From JBBCJM01 sp037190175 (GTDB lineage: Bacteria; Pseudomonadota; Alphaproteobacteria; Rhodobacterales; Rhodobacteraceae): a stretch of 28,851 bases of DNA. The notes beneath the pieces are model-generated. The model saw only the letters and a list, made by a program, of their open reading frames with translations, ran no database searches and was not told the DNA's origin. The position numbers were made by a program, and so were the translations under genes. Numbering within the stretch: the stretch's first letter is position 1; each line of letters begins with the position of its first letter. The stretch is taken from the NCBI GenBank assembly GCA_037190175.1, contig JBBCJM010000215.1, positions 1 to 28,851 of the forward strand, written 5' to 3'. Below are positions 1 to 9,500 of this stretch, piece after piece.

Positions 1-359
1 CCTTTCAGAAACCGCAGGCCAACCGCAACGCGTCGAGACGTGGGTCTTCGACGGCGTTCAGCTTAGCCTTTCAGAAACCGCAGGCCAACCGCAACCGAGA
101 GTGGGGGGACCCGTTCAAGGTTTCCAGCTTAGCCTTTCAGAAACCGCAGGCCAACCGCAACGTCCAGCGCACTCTCGGCCCTCTCCGGCTCAGCTTAGCC
201 TTTCAGAAACCGCAGGCCAACCGCAACGTCAGTGACCGCCACCCGGACATGACGGCTAGGTTAGCCTTTCAGAAACCGCAGGCCAACCGCAACGTCAGGG
301 GACGCTTGGGCATCTTCGACTGGAGCTTAGCCTTTCAGAAACCGCAGGCCAACCGCAAC
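1..359. CRISPR. CRISPR array, type II-like geometry (partial at the left edge)
   Basis: One partial and five full copies of a 36-bp repeat start at strict 66-bp intervals. The plus-strand repeat begins AGCTTAGCCT and ends GGCCAACCGCAAC. Full copies lie at 60-95, 126-161, 192-227, 258-293 and 324-359; the last 29 bases of another are at 1-29. The only repeat variant is at 258-293, where AGGTTAG replaces AGCTTAG. All five spacers are exactly 30 bp and unrelated, though the three at 162-191, 228-257 and 294-323 all begin GTC. On the minus strand the repeat begins GTTG and can form only a weak 4-bp GCCT/AGGC stem. A 36+30 unit with little repeat structure is typical of type II loci, but no cas gene or tracrRNA is visible, so the type is an inference. 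The array runs off the left edge. The strand of transcription is not settled. Confidence 0.95.
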
Positions 360-445
360 GATGTGATTTGGGAGGTAACGGAAGCCCTCCTTGCCTGCGG
401 ATATCCTGCCGGTATCCCGCCTCTTCGGCCGGAAGTCACGCGGCT
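360..445. other. Spacer between the CRISPR array and the defence operon
   Basis: These 86 bp separate the last repeat from the helicase stop codon. A weak 5-bp stem (GGAGG at 371-375, CCTCC at 386-390, 10-nt loop) is present but has no following T-run on the minus strand, so I see no convincing terminator. Minus-strand transcription of the operon could therefore run into the array. The region might also be the CRISPR leader, but it is not AT-rich. No anti-repeat resembling a tracrRNA is visible. Confidence 0.4.
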
Positions 446-3400
446 TCAGGGCGCAACCCGTGCCGGCTGCACTACCGACGCGGGGCGCAGGTCGATCTGC
501 AGTTCGGCCAGTTCCGGGGCCGGCATGGTGTCGGCCAGCCTGTCCAGGAACGCAAGCAGATCGTCCTGCCGCGGCTGCCCGAAGGCCAGCCGGTAGATCG
601 CCACCGACCGTTTCAGCCACCCGAGGCGGGTCTCCTCGCGGCTGAAGGGCAGCGACAGGACATGACGCTCGATGCGATGCGGACCTTCCAGAAGCCAGAA
701 GGGCTCCAGATCGCCGGGGCGGGTCGCCTGGGCATGGGCCTGGCCGAACATCTGCGCCCAGGGATCCAGGGAACTGCCCGCCTCCACCGCCTCCGCGAAG
801 CGTGCCGCCAGGTTCAGCCGGACGGCATGGTTCTTGTAGCGATGGACGCGCCCTTCGCGCTGTTCCATATCGACCGGGTTGCGGGGCAGGTTCCAGTGGA
901 CCAGACGGTGGCAATAGGGATGGAAGTCCAGCCCCTCCTGCCCGACCGAGGTCGTCGCCAGCACGAAGGGTCGGAAGGGCGAGTTGAAGGCGGTGCGCAC
1001 GATGCCGGTGCGCTGGATGCCGTCCTCGCTTTCGCCCTTGCCGGTCAGGCGCATGGCGAAACGGCCGCGCATCTTCAGCCCGGGGTTCTCGATCCGGCGG
1101 CGCCCGACGATGTAGCGGTTCAGGTCGATCTGCGCGGGGCGCAGGGTCAGGGCCTCGACGATCGCCTCGGCCAGCCGGGCCAGCATCGCCGCCGGCAAAT
1201 GGCCGACCAGCCCCTCGGCCTCCAGCAGCACATGGGCATATTCGTCCAGCACGGATTGCAGGTCGTGCTCGGCCGCGTGGTGCAGCACGGCGCGCCAGTA
1301 GAAATCCTCGCTTTCCGCGCGCAAGAGGGCCTGCGCCTCGGGCTGGTTGAAGAGGGTGCGGAACCCCATCCCGATCCGCGCTGCGGCGGAAAGCAGCGCG
1401 GGGTCGTCCAGCGGCAGGCCCGGGCAGAGACGGGCGAGCGCGCGCAAGGCGCAGGTCGCCGGACTGCCCAGCGCCACATCGGCCAGATGCGCGATCATGG
1501 CGGCGTCGTCGTCCGCCTCGGCCGGCGGGGCGGACATGGCCTGGGCAAGGGCTGCGACATGGGGCGCCCAGGCTTCCTCGTCGCCGATCCGGCGCAGGTC
1601 GGGGCCGGCGAGCCAGGCCATGAAGCTGTCCGACCCCCGGTCCATCGCCGCGGCGGCGGCCCAGTCGGTCTGGTCCCTGCCCACCTCCGGCAATCGGTTG
1701 GCTTGCAGCAGGACGATTGCCGCCTGCCGCATCGCGGCGGCATCGCCGGGCCGGGCGGCGCGGTGGATCGCCAGCGGGTCGATCAAAGCGGCAAGGCCGG
1801 GCGAGGGGATGACCAGTTGCAGCGCCCGAAGGCCGGCCAGCCGCCCCTGCGCCACCCGGAATTGCAGCGGCCGCGGGCGGGTGTGGTCGAAATAGCCGTG
1901 CCCGCTGTCGCCCATGCCCATCTCCCGCTCGGCCTCATAGGACAGCAGCGCCGCGACGGCATCAGGGACCATGGTCCATTCCGAAAAGACCAGGATCTTG
2001 CTGGCGGGAATGGCGGGGCCGAAATAGGGCAGCGCCGGCGGCATCCACAGCCTGCGGTTCAGCCCGTCCTGCCGGGCCAGGTCCATCAGCCTGCGCATCC
2101 GGCCGTTCGGCACGGCCAGCGGCGCGTAGCTGTCGAGCTGGTCCCTGTCCAGCTGGAACCGCGCCGCGCCGCGCATCGCCTCGCGCAGGGGGCGGTCGGG
2201 CGCGGTCGAACGGTCGCGGATCGCATCGGCGAGCTTGTAGCCCCGCATGAAGCTGAGCAGCCAGGGCGCCGACTTCCAGTATTCCACCGTGCCCGGCGCG
2301 CCCGCGGCCCGCGCCACCTCGGCGATGGCGCGAGCCTCCATCAGGTCGTGGGAGGACAGCTCGACCTCATGCACCACCTCGCGGATCATCGCGTCGCGCG
2401 CATCGGTCTCCGCCACCCGCTCGGTGCGGGCAATCACGCTGCGCAGGCCGGTCTCGATGCCCCGCTTCAGGCCGCGAGCCTCGTCGAAACCACCGGGCAG
2501 CCGCTGCATCGCCGTGCGATAGCGGTGCATTTCCGCCGCGATCTCGTCGCGGCGGACCTTACCCTGTTCCTTGCCGAACAGGAACTCCAGCACCTCCAGG
2601 AACTCCCGGTGATGGTCCCCCGCCTCGGCCTCGTCGCCCCGTAGCGTCAGCATCCGGTAGGGCGTCGCCGACAGAAGGAGGGTCCGGGTGGTATTGCCCT
2701 GCGCGTCGGTGAAGTCGAACAGCTGGCGGGCCAGATCGGCGGCCTCGCTGTCGCCGTGCAGCAGATCGTGGAAACGCTGGAATTCGTCCAGGATGATCAG
2801 ATCGGGCTCCAGCGCCGAGACGCTGACCCGGGCCAGCAGGTTTCGCAGCCGCCCGACCAGCGCCTCGCGCCGGCGGCGCATCTCGAGGTCGGGCTCCGCG
2901 GTGGCAAGGAAACCCGCGGCCAGGTCGGCAATCTCATCCAGCAGCCCGGGCTGGGCCGTCACCGCCGAACGGAAGCTCGCGGCGATGTCGGGATCGACCG
3001 GTGCCGTGGCGATCCGCGCGCGCTCGGCGGCCCAGCCCGGCTCGCCCGCCCAGCCCTGGAACAGGTGCACCGGCCCCTCGGCTTCGGGCAGCAGGTCGGC
3101 GATCAGCCGCAGGATGAGCGCCCGCTCCGCCGCCATCCCGCCCGAGGATTTCAGGTCGAAGGTGGTGCCCGGCGTCAGGCTGACGAAATTGACCTTGTTG
3201 CCGCGCAGGCTGTCGCGCCCGCCCAGCACCAGCGGCAGCAGCGTCAGGCGCGTCGGCAGCACCTGCGCCTCGCGGTCCATGACGTTCAGCCGGGCCAGAT
3301 TCTGCGCCGCGATGGCTCCGTTCGAGCAGACATAGACGATGTCGATGCGCGGCACGCTGTCCCACAGCGCCTCGATGGTGCGGGCGATGACGCCCCGGGC

Positions 3401-3571
3401 CACCATGGTCTTGCCCAGACCCACCTCGTCGGCCACCAGGAACTGGCGCACGCGGTCGGGGTCGGTCATCAGCCGGCGGAAGGCATGGTCCACCGTGGCG
3501 CGCTGGAACGCCTTGAGCGGGGCCAGCGCGGCCGAGGCGTCGAAGCGGGCCGGTTCGTTCCCGTCAGGCAC
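446..3571 (-). CDS. Large SF2 (SNF2/DEAD-like) helicase of the defence cassette
   Basis: This is a 1041-aa superfamily 2 helicase/translocase. Walker A is DEVGLGKT (residues 48-55), motif II is DEFQ (262-265) and motif III is SATPYR (301-306). A VFSEW motif opens the second RecA lobe near residue 525. The sequence TTSVGQEGLDF and the arginine-finger motif QREGRVHR lie close to residues 880-911. About 330 residues separate VFSEW from these last motifs, a large insertion in the second lobe that probably carries specificity or partner contacts. The start codon overlaps the end of the upstream PLD gene by 8 bp, so the two are probably co-translated. It is the last gene before the CRISPR array. 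It recalls the SNF2-type helicases of DISARM (DrmD) and other phage-defence loci, but the exact family cannot be named from sequence reading alone. A role as ATP-driven dsDNA motor is inferred. Confidence 0.88.
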   Translation of the reverse strand: MPDGNEPARFDASAALAPLKAFQRATVDHAFRRLMTDPDRVRQFLVADEVGLGKTMVARGVIARTIEALWDSVPRIDIVYVCSNGAIAAQNLARLNVMDREAQVLPTRLTLLPLVLGGRDSLRGNKVNFVSLTPGTTFDLKSSGGMAAERALILRLIADLLPEAEGPVHLFQGWAGEPGWAAERARIATAPVDPDIAASFRSAVTAQPGLLDEIADLAAGFLATAEPDLEMRRRREALVGRLRNLLARVSVSALEPDLIILDEFQRFHDLLHGDSEAADLARQLFDFTDAQGNTTRTLLLSATPYRMLTLRGDEAEAGDHHREFLEVLEFLFGKEQGKVRRDEIAAEMHRYRTAMQRLPGGFDEARGLKRGIETGLRSVIARTERVAETDARDAMIREVVHEVELSSHDLMEARAIAEVARAAGAPGTVEYWKSAPWLLSFMRGYKLADAIRDRSTAPDRPLREAMRGAARFQLDRDQLDSYAPLAVPNGRMRRLMDLARQDGLNRRLWMPPALPYFGPAIPASKILVFSEWTMVPDAVAALLSYEAEREMGMGDSGHGYFDHTRPRPLQFRVAQGRLAGLRALQLVIPSPGLAALIDPLAIHRAARPGDAAAMRQAAIVLLQANRLPEVGRDQTDWAAAAAMDRGSDSFMAWLAGPDLRRIGDEEAWAPHVAALAQAMSAPPAEADDDAAMIAHLADVALGSPATCALRALARLCPGLPLDDPALLSAAARIGMGFRTLFNQPEAQALLRAESEDFYWRAVLHHAAEHDLQSVLDEYAHVLLEAEGLVGHLPAAMLARLAEAIVEALTLRPAQIDLNRYIVGRRRIENPGLKMRGRFAMRLTGKGESEDGIQRTGIVRTAFNSPFRPFVLATTSVGQEGLDFHPYCHRLVHWNLPRNPVDMEQREGRVHRYKNHAVRLNLAARFAEAVEAGSSLDPWAQMFGQAHAQATRPGDLEPFWLLEGPHRIERHVLSLPFSREETRLGWLKRSVAIYRLAFGQPRQDDLLAFLDRLADTMPAPELAELQIDLRPASVVQPARVAP

Positions 3572-5408
3572 GGCGTTTCCCTTTCGTCAGCAACGGCCGG
3601 AACACCTGCCACAGGTGCAGGAACCGCTCCGGGATCACCGGGGCGCCGTCCTGGTCGCGGGCCTCGCCCAGCCGGGCGATCAGGCGCTCGATGTCGTGCA
3701 GTTGGCGCCCGTCGCCCTGCAGCGCGCGCACCATGTCCTCGAGGATCGGGCTCTCCTCGGCAAGGCCCGCCGCGCCGAAGAAGCCCTTGCCCCTGCCCAT
3801 GGCGAAGATCGCCTTCGCGGCCTCGGAGGTATCACCGAGCAAGAGCCGCAGATAGCGCAGGAAGGCGTCGCGGTTCTCGATGATCGTGCGCAGGATCTCG
3901 GCGCTGCGGGCCTCGGGCAGGTCGCGCAGCGTGGTGCCCAGCGAGAACATCTGCTCGGTCCCTGTGGCGGTGTCCGAAAGCCGCACCCCCAGCCAGCGGG
4001 TCACGTCGCGCAGCGGCAGGCGGCCCAGCCCGACCGGCCCGCGCCCCAGGCCGGCCGGCAGGTCGATCCCGTGCATCGCGCCCACCGCGAGGGGCCAGAC
4101 AGTCAACCGCACGCCCTGCGGCAAGGGAAGGGACCGCGCGCAGGACAGTGTCAGCGCGATCAGCCCGTCGGGTTCGGCCGCGCAACGCAGCATCGGCTGG
4201 CAGCGCGCCAGCGCCTTGCGGGCAGCGTCCAGCCGCGCCTCGGCGGCGCGGTCGGCCGCGGTCTCGGCCGGGGGCTGGGGCTGATAGTCGCGCAGGAACC
4301 GGCCCAGCCGTTCGGGCGAAAGCTGGTCCTCCATCGTCCCCAGCAGGCGCGACGGCCCCGAGAGGGTGGCGAAGACCTCGACATTCGCGCCGGTCAGCAG
4401 CGCGGGCGCCGTGGCATTGCCCGAGCCCAGCGTGATCTCGGTGGTCGCATACCGTTCGGTCACGAAGGCCTTGGCGTGCAGGCCAAGCGCGGGCGTGCGA
4501 CGTTCGACAGCTTCGGTCTCCTCGCCGTCCTCGGTCTCGGCCACTTCGTCCAGCACGGTGATGCGCCCGAACCTGGCGCGCGTCTCCTCCGGCAGCAGCG
4601 CGAGTTCCTCGGCCCGCGACAGAAGCTGTGTGGCCTCGGGTGGCAGGCCGCGGGTCAGCACCTCCAGCGCCTGGGCGGAGACGAAGGGCGAGATGACGCC
4701 CAGCGTCCGGCCGATCCGGGGCCGCCAGGGCGCCCGGCCTAGCCCGTTGACGGCAAAGGAGATCTCGCGCGCGCCCGGGGGCAGCGTCCAGAGGGCACGG
4801 TCGATGTCCCCGGCCAGCGAGGCGGCAATGGCGCGTGCCCGGGGCGGCGTGGCCCGGCCCGAGGCCAGATCGGGCAGGCGCCGCAGCAGGGCCGAAACGG
4901 GCGCGTTGCCGGGCTGGGGTGCACCTGACACCTCGCCGTCCAGGCAGAGCGAGAGATCCCAGCAGCGATCCGCGGTCAGGTTCCGCGACAAGAGCGCCAG
5001 CCGCAGGAGCGGCGCCCCGCCAGCCATGGGAATGAACCGCAGCGCCCAGAGCTTGGGGTGGAACGCGCCACCCCCGGGCGCCAGCACCTCGGTCACCGTG
5101 TCTTCCAAGAGCGCGGTCAGCCGGCTGGCGGCGGCCGGCACCGCCTTGATCCGCCCCGCCTCGCAGAAGACCACGATCCGCTCGGACAGCCGTTCCAGCC
5201 CTTCCAGCAGGGCCAGCGGCGTGTCCAGCACCTCCTGCCGGTTCTCGGCCGCCTGGAAGGCCAGGGTCGCCGGGATCACCAGCGCGGTCTCGAAATCCAG
5301 CGTGTAGGTCGTAGCCAGCGCCGCATCGAGTTCATATCCCGGCGGGGGGCGCAGGATCTCGGCGTAGAGCGCGCGGTTTTCGGGGTCGAGCGCGGTGTCA
5401 GCGGGCAT
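3564..5408 (-). CDS. Phospholipase D-like (double HxK) putative nuclease
   Basis: The 614-aa protein has two half-sites of the phospholipase D superfamily. The first is HPKLW (His117, Lys119) followed by SRNLT (141-145). The second is HAKAF (His311, Lys313) followed by GSGNAT (328-333). Many PLD-fold proteins of restriction and phage-defence systems are nucleases that use two HxK motifs in one active site, so nuclease activity is the best guess; lipid cleavage is unlikely because there is no signal peptide or membrane segment. The C-terminal ~270 residues are not recognised. The gene overlaps DUF6361 upstream by 11 bp and the helicase downstream by 8 bp, which suggests a stoichiometric complex with both. 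DrmC of DISARM is a functional analogue by fold only. Confidence 0.82.
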   Translation of the reverse strand: MPADTALDPENRALYAEILRPPPGYELDAALATTYTLDFETALVIPATLAFQAAENRQEVLDTPLALLEGLERLSERIVVFCEAGRIKAVPAAASRLTALLEDTVTEVLAPGGGAFHPKLWALRFIPMAGGAPLLRLALLSRNLTADRCWDLSLCLDGEVSGAPQPGNAPVSALLRRLPDLASGRATPPRARAIAASLAGDIDRALWTLPPGAREISFAVNGLGRAPWRPRIGRTLGVISPFVSAQALEVLTRGLPPEATQLLSRAEELALLPEETRARFGRITVLDEVAETEDGEETEAVERRTPALGLHAKAFVTERYATTEITLGSGNATAPALLTGANVEVFATLSGPSRLLGTMEDQLSPERLGRFLRDYQPQPPAETAADRAAEARLDAARKALARCQPMLRCAAEPDGLIALTLSCARSLPLPQGVRLTVWPLAVGAMHGIDLPAGLGRGPVGLGRLPLRDVTRWLGVRLSDTATGTEQMFSLGTTLRDLPEARSAEILRTIIENRDAFLRYLRLLLGDTSEAAKAIFAMGRGKGFFGAAGLAEESPILEDMVRALQGDGRQLHDIERLIARLGEARDQDGAPVIPERFLHLWQVFRPLLTKGKRRA

Positions 5409-6546
5409 CGGCGAGATCCCGCAGGTGGCTGGCGACGGTGCCCCAGCGATAGCCCAGCATCTGCGTGCCCGAGGCCCCGCTCCACCGCGCCAGCGCCGAG
5501 TCGTTCTTCAGCCGCGCCTTTGGCCCCTTGAGGCGAAGTTCCCGGTCCTCGATCAACGCCCGGGCGGCGCTGTCGTCGGCGACCGCGGCGCCGGTCTCCA
5601 GCACCAGTTCGTGCCAGGCCGTGACGAAACGCATGGTCTGGGGCGCGATGCGGTGCGCGGTGCTCTGTGCCATCACCCAGAGGCTGTCCAGGCTCCATTC
5701 CGCGACGGCGAGGGTGCGCAGATCCTCGCGCCAGTCGGCGAGGCTTTGGCGGTATCCGGCGGCCAGATCGTGCCACCGGCTGCCCTCGAGCCCCTGCAGC
5801 GAGGCGGCACGTTCCGCCAGCATCAGGTTGTAGAGCAGTGCTGCGCCATGCATCACGCGCGAGAAGCTCTCGGCATGGGCGGTGATGCGGCGGTTCCAGT
5901 CCGACCAGTCGGGACGGCCGGGGTGCAGCCAGACGGCCTCGGCCCGCGTCCGGTCGCCGGCCAATGCGAGTTGGGTGAGGAGCGATCCCGGCGCGGTCAC
6001 GGTCAGCCGATCCTTCAGGAAATCCGCCTCGTCCCGGGTCAGACGGAAGTCCGCCCGTTCCAGAAGGTCAGTGGGCGCCTCGGGCAGGCCCACGGCCCAG
6101 GGAGACATCTCGGGCGGCAGGGCCAAGTAGTCGGCCCGGTTGCCCGGTTCGGTGCGGATCTGCCAGGCTTGCAGGCCGGCCCAGTAGACGTCGCTGGGCA
6201 GGCGTTTCAGCCTTTCCCGCGCCTCGCTGCCGATGACGCCGGTGGTCTCGCCCCCGGCGATCAGGGCGTCGATCAGCCGGAGCTCCAGCCCCCGCGCATG
6301 GTCCGCGCGCAGGACGGCGCCCCCCGGGCGCCCCGCGGCCATGCGGAAGATCCAGGGCACGAACAGCATGTAGCGCAGCCGGGTCTGGATGACGCTGGTC
6401 CCGGGGAACATCAGGTCGGACAGCGCATCGCGGATGCCGCCCAGGCCTAGTTCGTCGCGGGCGTCCTCGGTGCCGAACAGATCCATGATGCGGCGGGCGC
6501 GGTCGCGATCCGCCTGGTCGAAGTCGATCCAGGCCAGGAAGGACAT
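5398..6546 (-). CDS. DUF6361 family protein
   Basis: The 382-aa protein begins MSFLAWIDFDQADRDRARR and continues with a DELGLGGIRDALSD block and a PGTSVIQTRLRYMLFVPWIF block, which I recognise as the N-terminus of DUF6361. The family has no known biochemical function. No membrane segment, signal peptide or nucleotide-binding motif is visible. Its start shares one base with the stop of the UvrD gene (TGATG) and its end overlaps the PLD gene by 11 bp. From memory, DUF6361 genes often neighbour PLD-like and helicase genes in bacterial genomes, so this three-gene block may be a reusable module. A scaffold or DNA-recognition role is a guess. Confidence 0.8.
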   Translation of the reverse strand: MSFLAWIDFDQADRDRARRIMDLFGTEDARDELGLGGIRDALSDLMFPGTSVIQTRLRYMLFVPWIFRMAAGRPGGAVLRADHARGLELRLIDALIAGGETTGVIGSEARERLKRLPSDVYWAGLQAWQIRTEPGNRADYLALPPEMSPWAVGLPEAPTDLLERADFRLTRDEADFLKDRLTVTAPGSLLTQLALAGDRTRAEAVWLHPGRPDWSDWNRRITAHAESFSRVMHGAALLYNLMLAERAASLQGLEGSRWHDLAAGYRQSLADWREDLRTLAVAEWSLDSLWVMAQSTAHRIAPQTMRFVTAWHELVLETGAAVADDSAARALIEDRELRLKGPKARLKNDSALARWSGASGTQMLGYRWGTVASHLRDLADAR

Positions 6547-9500
6547 CAGGCGACCTCTCTTTCAGGGGCTGGGGCGAGGGACAGCAGGCCCTCGTTCATC
6601 CAGTTGATGGCAAGGCCGCGCAGGGGGCGATCGGGCCAGCGGCGGGCGACGATCCCGGCATAGGCGGCCAGCTGCGGCAGGTAGCCGGCAAAGCGCAGCG
6701 CCGGGTCCGGGCAGCGGCCGGACTTGTGGTCGAGGATCAAGAGGCCCGCCGGCCCCTCGGCAAGGCAGTCGAGGATGGCGTTCGTTTCCGACCCGTCCGG
6801 GTGCCGCTCCTGCAGGGGCAGTTCGAAGTGCAGCCGGTCATAGCCCTGCCCGGTCAGCCAGCCCCGCAGAGCCTGCGCCTGCCGGGCGATCTGGTCCAGG
6901 GTCTCGTCCCCGATCCCGGTCGCGGCGGCCAGGCGCGGGCGCAGGTCGGGCCGCTCGAACAGGCAGCGGAAGGCGAGGTGCCAGGCGCTGCCCCGGTCCG
7001 TCGCGGCGGTAAAGGCATCCGGCCGCCCGCCCACCCGCGCGCCCAGGGCGACATGGGTCAGCGCCGGCTGCGGCTGGTCCGCGACGGGCCCGAGCGACGA
7101 GGGGGTCCGCCGCCAGGGGGTGCGCGCGGCCGGGGCGGCGGGCTGCGGCCGGCCGAAGCGCAGCTGCGCCCGGGCGGCGGGCATCGCGGGCAGGGGGAAG
7201 TCGCGCTCGCGCGCCTCATGCGTGATGCGGCAGGGGAAGGTCTGGCCGCAGAGCGTGATCGTGCCCTGGCCGAGGGCCAGTCCGGTGCGGTCGCGCAGAA
7301 GGTCGATCATCCGGTCGGGCCGCTCCTTCGGTTTCGCGGGCTCGGCCGGCAGCACCAGCACCAGCCGGTCGCGCGCCCGCGTCAGCGCCACATAAAGCTC
7401 GCGCGCGGCCCCTTCCTCGTCGGCGGCGATCAACTGGTCGGCAAAGACCTTCTGCTTCTCCGGCGCGGCCAGGTTCGGCAGCCAGCCGAGCCCGGCATGA
7501 TGCAGCACGTCGCCCAGGTGGTCGAAGCTGTCGAACTCGGCGCGCAGGCTGCCGGGGCGTTCGGGGAACCTGAAGTCCATCCCCGCGACCAGCGTGATCG
7601 GCCATTCGCGTCCCTTGGCGCCGTGCCAGGTGCAGACCTCGACCCCGCTCGACGACCAGCCGTCGGGGTCGGGGTGGCGGTCCCAGTCCTTGCCGGTCTG
7701 CGCCTTGATCCAGCCCAGGAACACCTGCGGGCCGGTGCCGTGGAAGCCGGCGGCGGCCTTGAGCTCGGCCGCCATCCGGTCGAAGGTCTGCGCCTCGGCC
7801 TCGAGCCGGGCCAGATCGGCCAGCGCCTGCCCGGGCCGGGCCAGGCCTCGGGCCCAGTCCCGCAGCCCGATGCCCGCGATCACGCGGGCCAGAAGGTCGG
7901 CCACCGGGGCGTCCGCGGCCTCGGCGCCCAGCGCGGCAAGGGCCGTCAGCGCGGAATGCATGGGCAGCGCGCCGTCCACCGCGTTGCGCATCGCGTCCTC
8001 GAGCGGCATCCGCGCCGGGCCCAGCGTCAGCCAGCCAAGGGCGGCGTGAAGGTCGTCGGGATCGGCGGCAAGGGCCAGGGCGAAACGGGCCGCGCGGGTG
8101 GCCGGCGCCTCGAGCCAGCCCTGGGCCTGGATGCGGACCGGCAGACCGCGGGCGCGCAGGGCATCGGCCACCGCGCTGCAATTCGTGGTGGTATAGCACA
8201 GGACGGCGATGTCCGCGGGGCCGGCGGACCGCAGATCCCCGGTCCCCTTGTCCACCACCTGCGCACGGTCCGACAGAAGGCTTGCCACCCGGTCGGCGAT
8301 GCAGTCGGGCGCGTGGCTCCGGCGGTCGGCCCAGCTCGCGGGCAGGGCAATCGCCTCGAGCGCGATCGTCCCGGTTGGGGGGCGCTGGGCGGCCAAAGCG
8401 TCGTATCCGTCCGGGAACAGCGCCGGGCCGAGGGCATTGACCAGCGCCATGACCTCGGGAACCGAGCGCCAGTTCGACCGCAGCGGATCGGCGTTTGCCG
8501 GATGCGCCGCCAGCAGTGCGGCCGAAAGCCGGGCATCGGCCCCCTGAAAGCCCATGATCGACTGCTTGGTGTCGCCCACGATCAGCGCCCGGCCGGCGCC
8601 TTCGGCCAGCCGCCACAGCAGGGCGAACTGCACGGGATTGGTATCCTGGAACTCGTCGATCACCACGCAGTCGATCTCGCCCAGCACGGCCGAGAGGATC
8701 TCGGGCCGGGTGCGCAGCAGCGGCTCGGTCTCGACGATCATGTCGGCATAATCGACAAGGCCCATGCGGCGCTTGGCGGCGGCATAGGAGACCAGGATCT
8801 CCTGCGCCCCGGTCACCAGCGCCTGCAGGTGCGCACTGGCGTCGGCCAGCGGGCCGGGGTGATGCAACAGGCCCTCAGCCGCCTCGATCACCCGGCCGGC
8901 CGCGACATCATAACCCGGCGGGACCGGCCGGGTCAGCCGCAGCTTGCGCAGCGCCTGCCACAGCGACCAATCGCGGTCGGGCGCGTCGGTGAAGGCCGTG
9001 CGGCGCAGGTTGGCGTGATCCTTCGCAAAGGCGGCACGGGCGGTCGGGTTCGCCGCCGCGGGGGCGAGCGAATCCGGAAAGGCTGCCAGCAGATCCCGGG
9101 CCGCCTGCCGCAGGGCCGCGGTCAGCGGCGCGGCCTGGCCGGTCGGCCCATAGCCCGCCGCCAGCGCCGCCTGCGCGGGGGCCAGGATCTCGGGCGAAAG
9201 CCCCCGCGCGCCCAGACCGCGGAGAAGGTCGATCGTGCGCAACAGGTCGGCGCGGAAGGCGTCCTCGGCCGTCCTGCCGCCCTGCGGATCCCAGGCATAG
9301 CCGAAGCGCGCCAGGTCGCGCATGACCGGGGCCAGCCGTTCGGAGCGGGTCAGTTCCAGCCTGATCAGCAGGTCGCGCTCGGCCTCGCTCACCAGGCGGC
9401 TGTCGGGGCTGCGGCCCGCTGCAAAGGCGTGTTCGGTCAGGATGCGCTGGCCCAGCGCGTGGATGGTGCCGATATAAGCGCGGTCGATCTCCAGCGCCTC

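Noticed and set aside
360..445. Terminator or tracrRNA between helicase and CRISPR array
   Set aside because: The only stem is 5 bp with a 10-nt loop and no T-run, and there is no stretch complementary to the repeat.
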